Of a stretch of 64,000 nucleotides of DNA, positions 37,454 to 45,425 are shown one piece after another. Under the pieces are notes generated by a model, which searched no databases, was not told the DNA's origin, and saw nothing but the letters and a program-made list of their open reading frames with translations. Each line of letters opens with the position of its first letter. The stretch's first letter is position 1. The stretch covers positions 1 through 64,000 of the forward strand of contig NZ_JANINI010000007.1 of the NCBI RefSeq assembly GCF_024580145.1, written 5' to 3'. This DNA is from Methyloversatilis sp. XJ19-49 (GTDB lineage Bacteria; Pseudomonadota; Gammaproteobacteria; Burkholderiales; Rhodocyclaceae). Both the position numbers and the translations under genes were made by a program.

Positions 37454-37787
37454 GGGCGGGTCTCGCAGGGGGTAAAACCGCGAGTTTATATGCAGGCTGG
37501 CGCCGATCGCCGGATTGATGTCGCGCACCTCTTACTGCACGCCCGTCACAGGAATTCACCTTCCTTGTAACCAGCGCGAAATCACGCCTCTGCAGGGATT
37601 GTCCGGAAACGGCCCCGCTCCCGCTTTCGGCGGGCCGGCTGCCTGTTGCGAAGCCACGCTGCATGCGGCTGGCGACGCACCATGATCCGAACGGACCAGT
37701 TCACCTTCACGGCACTGCAAAGCGCCCTCCCCAGCCTTCTGCGTGATCCCGGCATCGGCCGGACCGACCACACAGGGGAGATGAACC
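37454..37787. other. 334-bp divergent intergenic region between argJ and a phytase-like gene
   Basis: It should hold promoters for both genes. Visible items: TATAAA for argJ (37485-37490, minus) and a small CCCGC/GCGGG hairpin near 37618-37632. The plus-strand ATG has GGGGAG 7 nt upstream. I found no convincing sigma-54, sigma-28 or Pho box. Confidence 0.5.
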
Positions 37788-39137
37788 ATGAACGCTGATT
37801 TCGCACGTCTGAGCCTCGCGCTCGCGCTGACCGCGGCCTTTGCCGCACCGGCCGCGCACGCCGCCCAAAACACGCTGGCCGGCTGGGCCGTGATGCCGGC
37901 AAACACCTTCTCCGACGGCCCGACCTCGGGCCAGTTTGCCGGCGCCGGCGCCGGTGGCAACCCGCTGCCGCTGATCGACCTGCAGCCGGTGCAGGGCTTC
38001 TCCGGCGTGCTGGCCGGTGCCAACGGCAGTTTCCGCGTGATCTCCGACAACGGCTTCGGCGCGCAGGGCAATTCGGGTGACACCTTGCTGCGCAGCTATG
38101 CAGTTAATGTCGACTTCCGCACCGCGCAGGGTGGCACTGGCAGCGTGTCTGCTGCCGACTGGAACACCGGTGCCTCGCTGCCGGCGTTTTCCGCTACCAG
38201 CCGCATCACGCTGAGCGACCCGAAGAACCTGCTGAGCATCAAGGTTCAGGCCGACTACACGCACTACTACAACAACGCCGCCAACCCGCTCGTGGACGCG
38301 TCGATCAAGTCCGGGCGCCTGCTCACCGGCGCCGACCTGGACATCGAATCGGTGCGTCAGGACAAGAACGGCAACCTGTGGTTCGGCGACGAATTCGGCC
38401 CCTACCTCGTGAAGACCGATGCCAGCGGCGTGGTGCAGCGTCGCGAAATCGCACTGCCCGGCGTGTTCGCGCCGCAGAACGAGGCAGTGCTGAACGGCTC
38501 GGCGACGAGCAACCTCGGCGGCTCCGGCGGTTTCGAAGGCATGGCCATCAACGCCAGCGGCGACAGGCTCTACACGCTGCTCGAAAAGACGGTTGCCGGC
38601 GACCCCGCCAGAAGCCTGCGCATCAATGAGTTCAGCATTGACAGCGAAAGCTACACCGGCCTCGACTACCTGTACCAACTCGAGGCCGAAGGCACGGCCA
38701 TCGGTGACATGACCGCCATCGATGACCACCGCTTCCTGGTGATCGAGCGCAACGGCGGCACCGCCACCCGCGGCACGCCGTTCAAGAAGATCTTCATCGC
38801 CGACACCACCGGTGTTGCCGACGGCGGCCTCGTCACCAAGACCGAACTGGTCGACCTGATGAATATCGCCGACCCGGACGACCTGAACGGCGACGGCCTC
38901 ACCACCTTCACTTTCCCTTACGTGACCATCGAGGACGTGCTCATTCTCGACGCCAACACGCTACTGGTGATCAACGACAACAACTACCCGGGCACGGGCG
39001 GTCGCGACCTCGGCTCCGACCACACCGAGTTCCTGAAGATCAGCCTCGCCAACCCGGTACCGGAGCCCGAAACTTACGCAATGCTGCTGGCCGGTCTCGG
39101 CCTGATCGGCGCAGCCGCCCGCCGTCGTACGCGCTGA
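37788..39137 (+). CDS. Exported phytase-like esterase with PEP-CTERM tail
   Basis: 449 residues. Signal peptide 1-25 (ending AHA). The mature part is the beta-propeller-like phytase-like/esterase domain (PF13449 type) with SDNGFG, GADLDIESVRQDKNGNLWFGDEFGPY, GGFEGMAI, FLVIERNG and a Ca-binding-like loop DPDDLNGDGLTTFTFP. C-terminal PVPEPETYAMLLAGLGLIG then a basic end. It is predicted to hydrolyse phosphoesters outside the cell; the substrate is unproven. Homologous in plan to the genes at 39471 and 42030. Confidence 0.88.
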   Translation: MNADFARLSLALALTAAFAAPAAHAAQNTLAGWAVMPANTFSDGPTSGQFAGAGAGGNPLPLIDLQPVQGFSGVLAGANGSFRVISDNGFGAQGNSGDTLLRSYAVNVDFRTAQGGTGSVSAADWNTGASLPAFSATSRITLSDPKNLLSIKVQADYTHYYNNAANPLVDASIKSGRLLTGADLDIESVRQDKNGNLWFGDEFGPYLVKTDASGVVQRREIALPGVFAPQNEAVLNGSATSNLGGSGGFEGMAINASGDRLYTLLEKTVAGDPARSLRINEFSIDSESYTGLDYLYQLEAEGTAIGDMTAIDDHRFLVIERNGGTATRGTPFKKIFIADTTGVADGGLVTKTELVDLMNIADPDDLNGDGLTTFTFPYVTIEDVLILDANTLLVINDNNYPGTGGRDLGSDHTEFLKISLANPVPEPETYAMLLAGLGLIGAAARRRTR

Positions 39138-39470
39138 GTGTCGCCCGGTCCGCGGTGCAATCCGCTCGCCGACTGACGCGGCCCCTTCCGAGGGACCGCG
39201 TTCGCCGATAAATGAATGAAGACATCGTCGACGGCGAAGCCCGAACGCTCCGCCATTTCAGCGCTGCACAACGCGACACAGGCAGATTTGAATGGTCCGC
39301 ACATCAAATTGGAATGGCTGAAAACACCTCTTTCAGGCGGAGGGCTCGATAGTCCATTCGGCGCAGCCACCCTTCACGTGCTTGTCACTGCCTCGGCCTA
39401 GCCTGCGCAACATCAAATCCTGTGGGGTTCGGACCTTCGTCCGTCGCCCGCAAAAATTCAGGGAGATCAC
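39138..39470. other. 333-bp intergenic region before the PEP-CTERM operon
   Basis: Starts with a hairpin (39176-39199) after the upstream gene. It then contains AT-richer sequence with two near-repeats around GAATGG (39288-39335). The next gene has AGGGAG 7 nt before its ATG. A 61-codon open frame (39216-39401) has no signal peptide or recognisable motif and is not called. Likely promoter of the five-gene run that follows. Confidence 0.45.
39176..39199 (+). terminator. Hairpin after the first phytase-like gene
   Basis: 10-bp stem (CGCGGCCCCT with its complement, one mismatch) and a TCCG loop, 38 bp after the stop codon; no T-run. Confidence 0.45.
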
Positions 39471-40727
39471 ATGAAATGCTCATATGACCGTCGTCCGCTC
39501 GCGCTTGCCTTTGCTTTGGCTCTGGCGAGCTTCGGCGCGCAGGCGGCAGCACCTTTCGAGTTTTCCTACATCGGTCAGCAGATCGTGCCGACCGGCACGC
39601 AGTTCGCGGGCACCACGGTAGGCGGCCTGTCGTCGATCGATTACGTGGCCGGCAGCGGCCGCTATATTGCGATCAGCGACGACCGCTCCGGTTTCAATCC
39701 CGCGCGCTTCTACGAGGTGTCGCTAGATCTGAATGCCTTCGCGCGCTCGGCCACGCCTGGCATGGCCGGCGTGGGTTTCACCGGCGTGACCACGCTGCTC
39801 GACACCTCCGGCGCGGCCTTCGCCACCAATCAGGTCGATCCGGAAGGCATGCGCTACGACGCGACGCGCAACCAGTTGTACTGGAGCAATGAAGGTCAGC
39901 GCTCGGGCGCCGGCTTCCAGAACCCCACCGTGCGCAGCGCCAGCCTTGATGGCACCTACGGTCGTGACTTCGCAGTGCCGGCACGCTACAACCCGGTAGG
40001 CAGCAACAGCGGGCTCGCCGCCGGGGACAGCGGGGTCTACAACAATCTCGCGTTTGAAAACCTCGCGATCTCGACCGACGGCAACACGCTTTACGCCGCC
40101 ACCGAAAACGCCCTCGCGCAGGACAGCCTGCCGGCGACCGCAGCCAACGGCTCGCGCAGCCGCATCCTGTCGTTCGACATCGAAAGCGGCGCCGCCGGTG
40201 CGGAATACATCTACGACGTCAGCCCGGTGGTGTTCGCGCCGAACCCGGCAAACGGTTTCGCGACCAATGGACTGACCGACTTCATCGCTGTCGGCGACCG
40301 CCAGTTCATCACCATCGAGCGCTCGTTCTCGCTCGGCACGCCGGCGAACGGCATTCCGGCAACCGGCAACACGATCCGGCTGTTCTACGCCGACGCGCGC
40401 AACGCGACCGACGTGTCGTCCTTCGATTCGATCGCCGGGCAGACGATCACCGCCGTCAGCAAGACGCTGCTGCTCGACCTGTCGGACCTGAAGAATGACG
40501 ACGGCTCGACGCTGTCGCTCGACAACATCGAAGGCCTCACCTTCGGACCGGCGTTCGATGGCAAGCAGACGCTGATCCTTGCGTCGGACAACAACTTCGG
40601 CGCCACGCAATTCACTCAGTTCATCGCGCTGGAAGTCACCGCCGTGCCCGAACCCGAAACGTACGCGATGCTGCTGGCCGGCCTCGCGCTGACCGGATTC
40701 ATGGCACGCCGCCGCAAGGCGGGCTGA
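39471..40727 (+). CDS. Exported phytase-like esterase with PEP-CTERM tail
   Basis: 418 residues. Signal peptide 1-25 (ending QAA). The phytase-like domain includes GGLSSIDYVAGSGRYIAISD, VDPEGMRYD, FENLAISTDGNTLYAATEN, RQFITIERSFS and LDNIEGLTFGP, with closing SDNNF. C-terminal AVPEPETYAMLLAGLALTG and basic RRRKAG. First gene of a probable operon: the next four genes follow with gaps of 66, 18, 27 and 45 bp. It is closest in motif order to the gene at 42030, suggesting duplication. Confidence 0.88.
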   Translation: MKCSYDRRPLALAFALALASFGAQAAAPFEFSYIGQQIVPTGTQFAGTTVGGLSSIDYVAGSGRYIAISDDRSGFNPARFYEVSLDLNAFARSATPGMAGVGFTGVTTLLDTSGAAFATNQVDPEGMRYDATRNQLYWSNEGQRSGAGFQNPTVRSASLDGTYGRDFAVPARYNPVGSNSGLAAGDSGVYNNLAFENLAISTDGNTLYAATENALAQDSLPATAANGSRSRILSFDIESGAAGAEYIYDVSPVVFAPNPANGFATNGLTDFIAVGDRQFITIERSFSLGTPANGIPATGNTIRLFYADARNATDVSSFDSIAGQTITAVSKTLLLDLSDLKNDDGSTLSLDNIEGLTFGPAFDGKQTLILASDNNFGATQFTQFIALEVTAVPEPETYAMLLAGLALTGFMARRRKAG

Positions 40728-40732
40728 GCCCC

Positions 40733-40758
40733 GGGGCGCGCTGCACCCGGCGCGCCCC
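40733..40758 (+). terminator. Intercistronic hairpin in the PEP-CTERM operon
   Basis: 8-bp stem GGGGCGCG/CGCGCCCC with a 10-nt loop between the phytase-like gene and the glycerophosphodiesterase gene. With no T-run it may be an mRNA stabiliser or partial terminator rather than an operon end. Confidence 0.4.
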
Positions 40759-40793
40759 TCAGGAAGACCGCTGCATCCCCCGGAGAGACACTC

Positions 40794-42011
40794 ATGAAAA
40801 ATCTGGTCACGCTTCGTCCCGCCCTGCTGTGCGTCGCACTGCTGTCCGCGTTCAACGCACCGGCGGCCTTCGCCTGGAACACCCTCGATGGCGCCGCCCC
40901 CATCGTCATCGGCCACCGTGGCGCATCCGGCTACCTGCCGGAGCACACACTGGCTTCGTACGCACTCGCCATCGAGCAGGGCGCGCACTTCATCGAACCT
41001 GATCTGGTGCTGACGAAGGACGGCCACCTGATCGCCCGCCACGAGCCGATACTCGACGGCACGACAAATGTGTCCAGCGTGTTCGACGTCAGCCGCAAGT
41101 CCACGCGACTGCTCGACGGCGTATCCACGACCGCCTATTTCGCCGACACCTTCACGCTGGCCGAAATCAAGACGCTGCGCGCCATCCAGCCGCGCGCCGA
41201 CCGTGACCAGAGCTTCAACGGCCTGTACGAAATCCCGACGCTGGACGAAGTGATCACGCTGGCGCAGTCGAAGGGCGTGGGCATCTATCCGGAACTGAAG
41301 CACTCGGTCTACATGAATGCGCAGGCCGCGAACAACGGCTTTGCTGCGCATTACTTCGAGGACAAGCTGGTCAGCACGCTGCATGCGGCCTACGGCAACA
41401 CGTCCGCCGCGCCGGTATTCATCCAGTCCTTCGAAGTGTCGAACCTGCAGTATCTGAATGGCAAGACCGACATCCGTCTGGTGCAGTTGATGGATGCCTG
41501 GGACGTGAATGCCGACGGCAGCATGGACCTTACGGTGCCGCCGTATGACCGCCCGTTCGATTTCGCCGAAGCGGGTGATCCGCGCACCTTCGGCGACCTG
41601 CTGACCGCAGCTGGCCTCGACTTCATCGCCGGCTACGCCGACGGCATCGGTCCGTGGAAGCCCTATCTGCTGAAGACGGTGGCCGATGGCGTCGAGCGCA
41701 CCGGCGACGGCGTGATCGACGCGCGCGACCGGCTGGTCGAGGGCAGCACCGGCATCGTCGAAGCCGCCCACGAACGCGGTCTGCTGGTGCACACCTGGAC
41801 TTTCCGCGACGACTCGATCGGCTACCAGCTCGGCTATGGCACGCCGGAAGAGGAATACGCCGCGTTCTACGCCCTCGGCGTGGATGGCGTGTTTTCGGAT
41901 CACCCGGACACCGCACTGGCTGCACTGGCCGCCGTGCCCGAGCCCGAAACCTGGGCAATGCTGCTTGCCGGTCTCGGCCTGATCGGCGCAGCTGCCCGCC
42001 GTCGCGCCTGA
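40794..42011 (+). CDS. Exported glycerophosphodiester phosphodiesterase with PEP-CTERM tail
   Basis: 405 residues. Signal peptide 1-27 (ending AFA). GDPD TIM-barrel of the periplasmic GlpQ type: GHRGASGYLPEHT (His41, Arg42, Glu50), FIEPDLVLTKDGHLIARHEP (Glu68, Asp70, His83), so the catalytic and metal residues are intact. C-terminal AVPEPETWAMLLAGLGLIG plus a basic end. GlpQ normally frees glycerol 3-phosphate from deacylated phospholipids; here the enzyme would act at the surface. GGAG lies 8 nt before the ATG. Operon context with other phosphoesterases. Confidence 0.93.
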   Translation: MKNLVTLRPALLCVALLSAFNAPAAFAWNTLDGAAPIVIGHRGASGYLPEHTLASYALAIEQGAHFIEPDLVLTKDGHLIARHEPILDGTTNVSSVFDVSRKSTRLLDGVSTTAYFADTFTLAEIKTLRAIQPRADRDQSFNGLYEIPTLDEVITLAQSKGVGIYPELKHSVYMNAQAANNGFAAHYFEDKLVSTLHAAYGNTSAAPVFIQSFEVSNLQYLNGKTDIRLVQLMDAWDVNADGSMDLTVPPYDRPFDFAEAGDPRTFGDLLTAAGLDFIAGYADGIGPWKPYLLKTVADGVERTGDGVIDARDRLVEGSTGIVEAAHERGLLVHTWTFRDDSIGYQLGYGTPEEEYAAFYALGVDGVFSDHPDTALAALAAVPEPETWAMLLAGLGLIGAAARRRA

Positions 42012-42029
42012 GCAACCGGAGACAACGAA

Positions 42030-43205
42030 ATGAAAAAGACCTTGCTGGTGGCCCTGCTCGCCACCTTTGCCGGCCACGCGCCGGCGGCCGATTTCTCGCT
42101 GCGCGTCATCGGCGAGCAGCGCATCGCGACCGGCACGCTGTTCGAAGACGTCGAGTTCGGCGGCATTTCCGGGCTCGACCGCGCCGCCGACGGCCGCTAC
42201 TGGGCGATTTCGGATGACCGCGGCGGCGAGCGCGGCACGCCGCGCTTCTACAACCTGTCGCTCGATTACGACGCTGCCGGCTTCAACGGCGTCACCGTGA
42301 ACAGCCAGACCTTCATGCAGCGGCCGGACGGCTCGACCTTCCCGTCGAACGCGCGCACGGTCGATCCGGAAGGCATCCGCGTGGCGCCGAACGGCAATCT
42401 GTACTGGTCGTCGGAAGGCAACTGGAACAGCAACGCGGCCAGCCGCTACCAGCCCTTCGTGCGCGAAATGACGACCTCGGGCGTCTTCGTGCGCGAGTTC
42501 GCGACGCCGGCGATGTTCAACTACGTCGACAACGCCACCACCGGCGGTCGCAGCAACAAGCTGTTCGAGGCGCTGACGGTGGCGCCCGGCGGCACGATCT
42601 GGACCGCCAATGAAGACGCGCTGGTACAGGACGGCCCGCTCACATCGATCAGCAACGGCAGCGTGGTACGCGTGACCGCGCTTGATCCGGTCAGCGGCGT
42701 GGCCGGTGCGCAATATGTATACGCACTGCCGCCGATTCCGGTCGATGCCGTGCCCGGCGCGCCGTTCGGCCCGGACAACGGCCTGCCGGAACTGCTGGCA
42801 ATTTCCGACACGCAGTTCATCGCGGTGGAACGCGCATTCGCCTTCGGCGTGGGCAACACCATCCGTCTCACATTGGCCGAAATCATGCCGGACACGACCG
42901 ACGTCAGCAGCTTTGACAGTCTGGCCGGCGCGACCTACACGCCGATGCGCCGCGAGCTGCTGCTCGAAATGCCGATCACCTTCGAAGGCATCACGCTCGA
43001 CAACATCGAGGCGATCAGCTGGGGCCACACGCTGGCCAATGGCAACCGCACGCTGGTGCTGGCGGCCGACAACAACTTCAGCGGCACCCAGGTCACGCAG
43101 TTCATCGCGCTCGAAGTGTCAGCCGTGCCCGAACCCACCCGCATCGTGCAGTTTCTCGCCGGCCTCGGCCTGATGACGCTGACGCTGCGCATGCGCCGTC
43201 GTTGA
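42030..43205 (+). CDS. Exported phytase-like esterase with divergent PEP-CTERM tail
   Basis: 391 residues. Signal peptide 1-19 (ending APA). Phytase-like domain with GGISGLDRAADGRYWAISDD, VDPEGIRVAPNGNLYWSSEG, FEALTVAPGGTIWTANED, FIAVERAF, LDNIEAISWG and AADNNFSG. Its tail reads AVPEPTRIVQFLAGLGLMTL then RMRRR: PEP and the basic end are kept, but the residues after PEP differ from all neighbours. GGAG 8 nt upstream of the ATG and an 18 bp gap to the preceding stop. Confidence 0.88.
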   Translation: MKKTLLVALLATFAGHAPAADFSLRVIGEQRIATGTLFEDVEFGGISGLDRAADGRYWAISDDRGGERGTPRFYNLSLDYDAAGFNGVTVNSQTFMQRPDGSTFPSNARTVDPEGIRVAPNGNLYWSSEGNWNSNAASRYQPFVREMTTSGVFVREFATPAMFNYVDNATTGGRSNKLFEALTVAPGGTIWTANEDALVQDGPLTSISNGSVVRVTALDPVSGVAGAQYVYALPPIPVDAVPGAPFGPDNGLPELLAISDTQFIAVERAFAFGVGNTIRLTLAEIMPDTTDVSSFDSLAGATYTPMRRELLLEMPITFEGITLDNIEAISWGHTLANGNRTLVLAADNNFSGTQVTQFIALEVSAVPEPTRIVQFLAGLGLMTLTLRMRRR

Positions 43206-43232
43206 GACGCCACCCATAAAGGAGTTTACGAC

Positions 43233-44627
43233 ATGAAATACGCCCTCACCCCGATCGCCCTTGCACTGCTGGCCACGGCCGGCGCCGCGCAGGCGGAAAC
43301 CGTCCGTTTCGCAACCTTCAACGCGTCGCTGAACCGCGACGCCGCCGGCCAGCTGCTGTCCGATCTCGCCAACCCGGGCGCAGTCGGCGTCACAGCCAGC
43401 GTCGCCAACCGCATCCAGCAGGCGCGCAACGTGGCCGAAATTGCACAGCGCGTTCAGGCTGACGTACTGCTTGTGAACGAATTCGACTTCGACCTCAATG
43501 GCATGCCAACTGCCAGCAGCGTGCCGATGGGCCTCGGTTATTCGAGCGAAGGCGCACGCCTGTTCCAGCAGAACTTCCTGTCGGTCGGTCAGGGCAATGC
43601 GGTGCGCGGCGCAACCAGCGGCATCGATTACGCATACCGCTACACGCCCAACACCAATACCGGGCTGGCGTCCGGCTTCGACCTGAACAACAACGGCGTG
43701 GTCAGCGGCGGCGACGATGCATTCGGCTTCGGCAACTACGGCGGCCAGTTCGGCTTCACGATCTACTCGAAGTACGAAATCGTCGGCGTGCGCAGCTTCC
43801 AGAACTTCCTGTGGAAGGACATGCCGGGCAATCTGCTGACCAATGACCCGACTGCCAACAAACTCGCCGATTTCTACTCGCCGGCCGAGATCGACGCGCT
43901 GCGCCTGTCGTCGAAGAACCATGTCGACGTGACGGTGCGCATCAACGGTCAGGACGTGCATTTCCTGACCGCCCATCCGACGCCGCCGACCTTCGACGGC
44001 GCGGAAGACCGCAACGGCAAGCGCAACCACGACGAAATCCGATTCTGGTCCGACTACGTCAATGGCGCCGGCTACATCTACGACGATCAGGGCGGCACAG
44101 GCGGCCTGGCTGCGGGCGCGAAATTCGTCATCGCCGGCGACTACAACGCCGACCCGTTCGACGGCGACAGCTATCAGGGTGCTATCAACCAGCTGCTGGG
44201 CGACCCGCTGGTGAATACCACGCTGACCCCGGCGTCGGCCGGCGGCACCGCCGCGGCGACCTACCCGAGCAACAACGGCACGGCCAACCAGTCGCACGCC
44301 GGCGACCCGCAGTACGACACCGCCGACTTCAGCGATTCGGCACCGGGCAATCTGCGCGTCGATTACGTGCTGCCCTCGGCCAACCTCGAAATGACCGATG
44401 CCGGCATCTTCTGGCCGGTCGATCCGGACACGTCGGTGCCGAACACCACCGGCGACCTGTTCGATCTGGTCGGCACCTTCCGCGACCCCAATCTGTACGC
44501 CAATCTGGCCAGTTCGGACCACAAGGCGGTGTGGGTCGATGTGACGGTCGTGCCGGAGCCCGAAACCTACGCAATGCTGCTGGCCGGTCTGGGTCTGATC
44601 GGCGCCGCCGCCCGCCGTCGTCGCTGA
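43233..44627 (+). CDS. Exported endonuclease/exonuclease/phosphatase-family protein with PEP-CTERM tail
   Basis: 464 residues. Signal peptide 1-21 (ending AQA). EEP-fold catalytic residues are all visible: FATFNAS (Asn), DVLLVNEFDF (Glu), FLTAHPTPP (His), IAGDYNADPFDGDSY (Asp/Asn) and SSDHKAVWVDV (Asp-His). A loop FDLNNNGVVSGGDDAFG resembles an EF-hand/dockerin calcium site. C-terminal VVPEPETYAMLLAGLGLIG and RRRR. It may cleave extracellular DNA or phospholipid head groups; the family does not settle which. AAGGAG lies 8 nt upstream of the ATG. Confidence 0.9.
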   Translation: MKYALTPIALALLATAGAAQAETVRFATFNASLNRDAAGQLLSDLANPGAVGVTASVANRIQQARNVAEIAQRVQADVLLVNEFDFDLNGMPTASSVPMGLGYSSEGARLFQQNFLSVGQGNAVRGATSGIDYAYRYTPNTNTGLASGFDLNNNGVVSGGDDAFGFGNYGGQFGFTIYSKYEIVGVRSFQNFLWKDMPGNLLTNDPTANKLADFYSPAEIDALRLSSKNHVDVTVRINGQDVHFLTAHPTPPTFDGAEDRNGKRNHDEIRFWSDYVNGAGYIYDDQGGTGGLAAGAKFVIAGDYNADPFDGDSYQGAINQLLGDPLVNTTLTPASAGGTAAATYPSNNGTANQSHAGDPQYDTADFSDSAPGNLRVDYVLPSANLEMTDAGIFWPVDPDTSVPNTTGDLFDLVGTFRDPNLYANLASSDHKAVWVDVTVVPEPETYAMLLAGLGLIGAAARRRR

Positions 44628-44672
44628 CACCCCATTACCCGGATTTCAATCCAGAACCAGAGAGGTCAGATC

Positions 44673-45389
44673 ATGAACATGCTCAAAACGCTCACCGCAG
44701 CCGTCCTGTCCGTCGCCGCCCTGTCCGCCCACGCGGCAGACGTGGAAGCCTTCCAGAACGCCACCGTGCAGCCGGGCGGCGTGCGTACCGGTGGCAGCGG
44801 CATCAACTTCTTCAACGTCGAAGGCGCAGACTTCGGCAGCTTCGCCTCCTACGGCGTGGTGCGCTTCGATATCGCCTCGCTGAAATCGCAGTTCGACGCG
44901 CAATACGGCGTCGATGGCTGGGTGGTGGACAGCATCAGCCTGTCGCTGACCCAGTCGAACGCCTCCTTCACCGCCAACGGCGCAGTCGACGTCCATTTCA
45001 CCGGCAACGATTCGATCAGCATCGTCTCGCCGAGCCCGCTGCAGTATCCGTTTGCCGGCGATTTCGCGGATGCGCAGCAGATCCTGAGCTACACCTTCAC
45101 CGAGATCGCCAGCGGCACACTCGAAACCTACAGCCTGTTCAACCGCAGCGCCTCGAACAACGCGGGCGCGCAGGCTCTGGCAGCGGACATCCTGTCCGAT
45201 TCGCGGGTGACGCTGGCGCTGGTCGAGGGCGACAGCGGCGTCGCCGCAACCTATGCCGGCTACAACAACAACACCTATGCCGGCCCCACGCTGAGCATCG
45301 AGGTGACTGCGGTACCGGAAGCCGACGGCTGGGCGATGCTGCTGGCCGGCCTGGGCCTGATTGCTGCGATGACGCGGCGCCGCATGTGA
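44673..45389 (+). CDS. PEP-CTERM-type protein with VPEADG tail
   Basis: 238 residues. Signal peptide 1-21 (ending AHA). Beta-rich mature domain beginning DVEAFQNATVQPGG with a FDIASLKSQFDAQYGVDGWVVD segment; this resembles carbohydrate-binding or DNRLRE-like structural domains but I cannot assign it. The tail AVPEADGWAMLLAGLGLIA then MTRRRM is the PEAD variant of the sorting signal. Last gene of the run; a strong hairpin follows. Confidence 0.85.
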   Translation: MNMLKTLTAAVLSVAALSAHAADVEAFQNATVQPGGVRTGGSGINFFNVEGADFGSFASYGVVRFDIASLKSQFDAQYGVDGWVVDSISLSLTQSNASFTANGAVDVHFTGNDSISIVSPSPLQYPFAGDFADAQQILSYTFTEIASGTLETYSLFNRSASNNAGAQALAADILSDSRVTLALVEGDSGVAATYAGYNNNTYAGPTLSIEVTAVPEADGWAMLLAGLGLIAAMTRRRM

Positions 45390-45397
45390 AGTGGCCG

Positions 45398-45416
45398 GAC
45401 CGGGCACCGCCCGGTC
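45398..45416. terminator. Bidirectional hairpin between PEP-CTERM operon and HDOD-GAF gene
   Basis: Perfect 8-bp stem GACCGGGC/GCCCGGTC with an ACC loop, 9 bp after the last PEP-CTERM stop and 10 bp from the convergent HDOD-GAF stop. Confidence 0.6.
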
Positions 45417-45425
45417 TGCCCGACC

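Noticed and set aside
37536-37575. Pho-box-like repeats GTCAC/TTCAC/TGTAAC upstream of the first phytase-like gene
   Set aside because: Spacing is 10 and 12 bp, not a regular 11, and the units match the TGTCAT consensus poorly. No better Pho box was seen at the locus.
37700-37760. Sigma-54 promoter before the 37788 phytase-like gene (GGCAC near 37711)
   Set aside because: The GG to GC spacing is 11, not 10, and TTGC is absent.
39216-39401. 61-codon open frame in the gap before the PEP-CTERM operon
   Set aside because: No ribosome site, no motif, and composition unlike neighbouring genes.
39723-43028. 1101-codon open frame on the minus strand, antisense to the PEP-CTERM genes
   Set aside because: Low-complexity Arg/Val/Gly-rich translation with no domain. 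The plus-strand genes have signal peptides, catalytic motifs and ribosome sites. It is the usual GC-rich antisense artefact.
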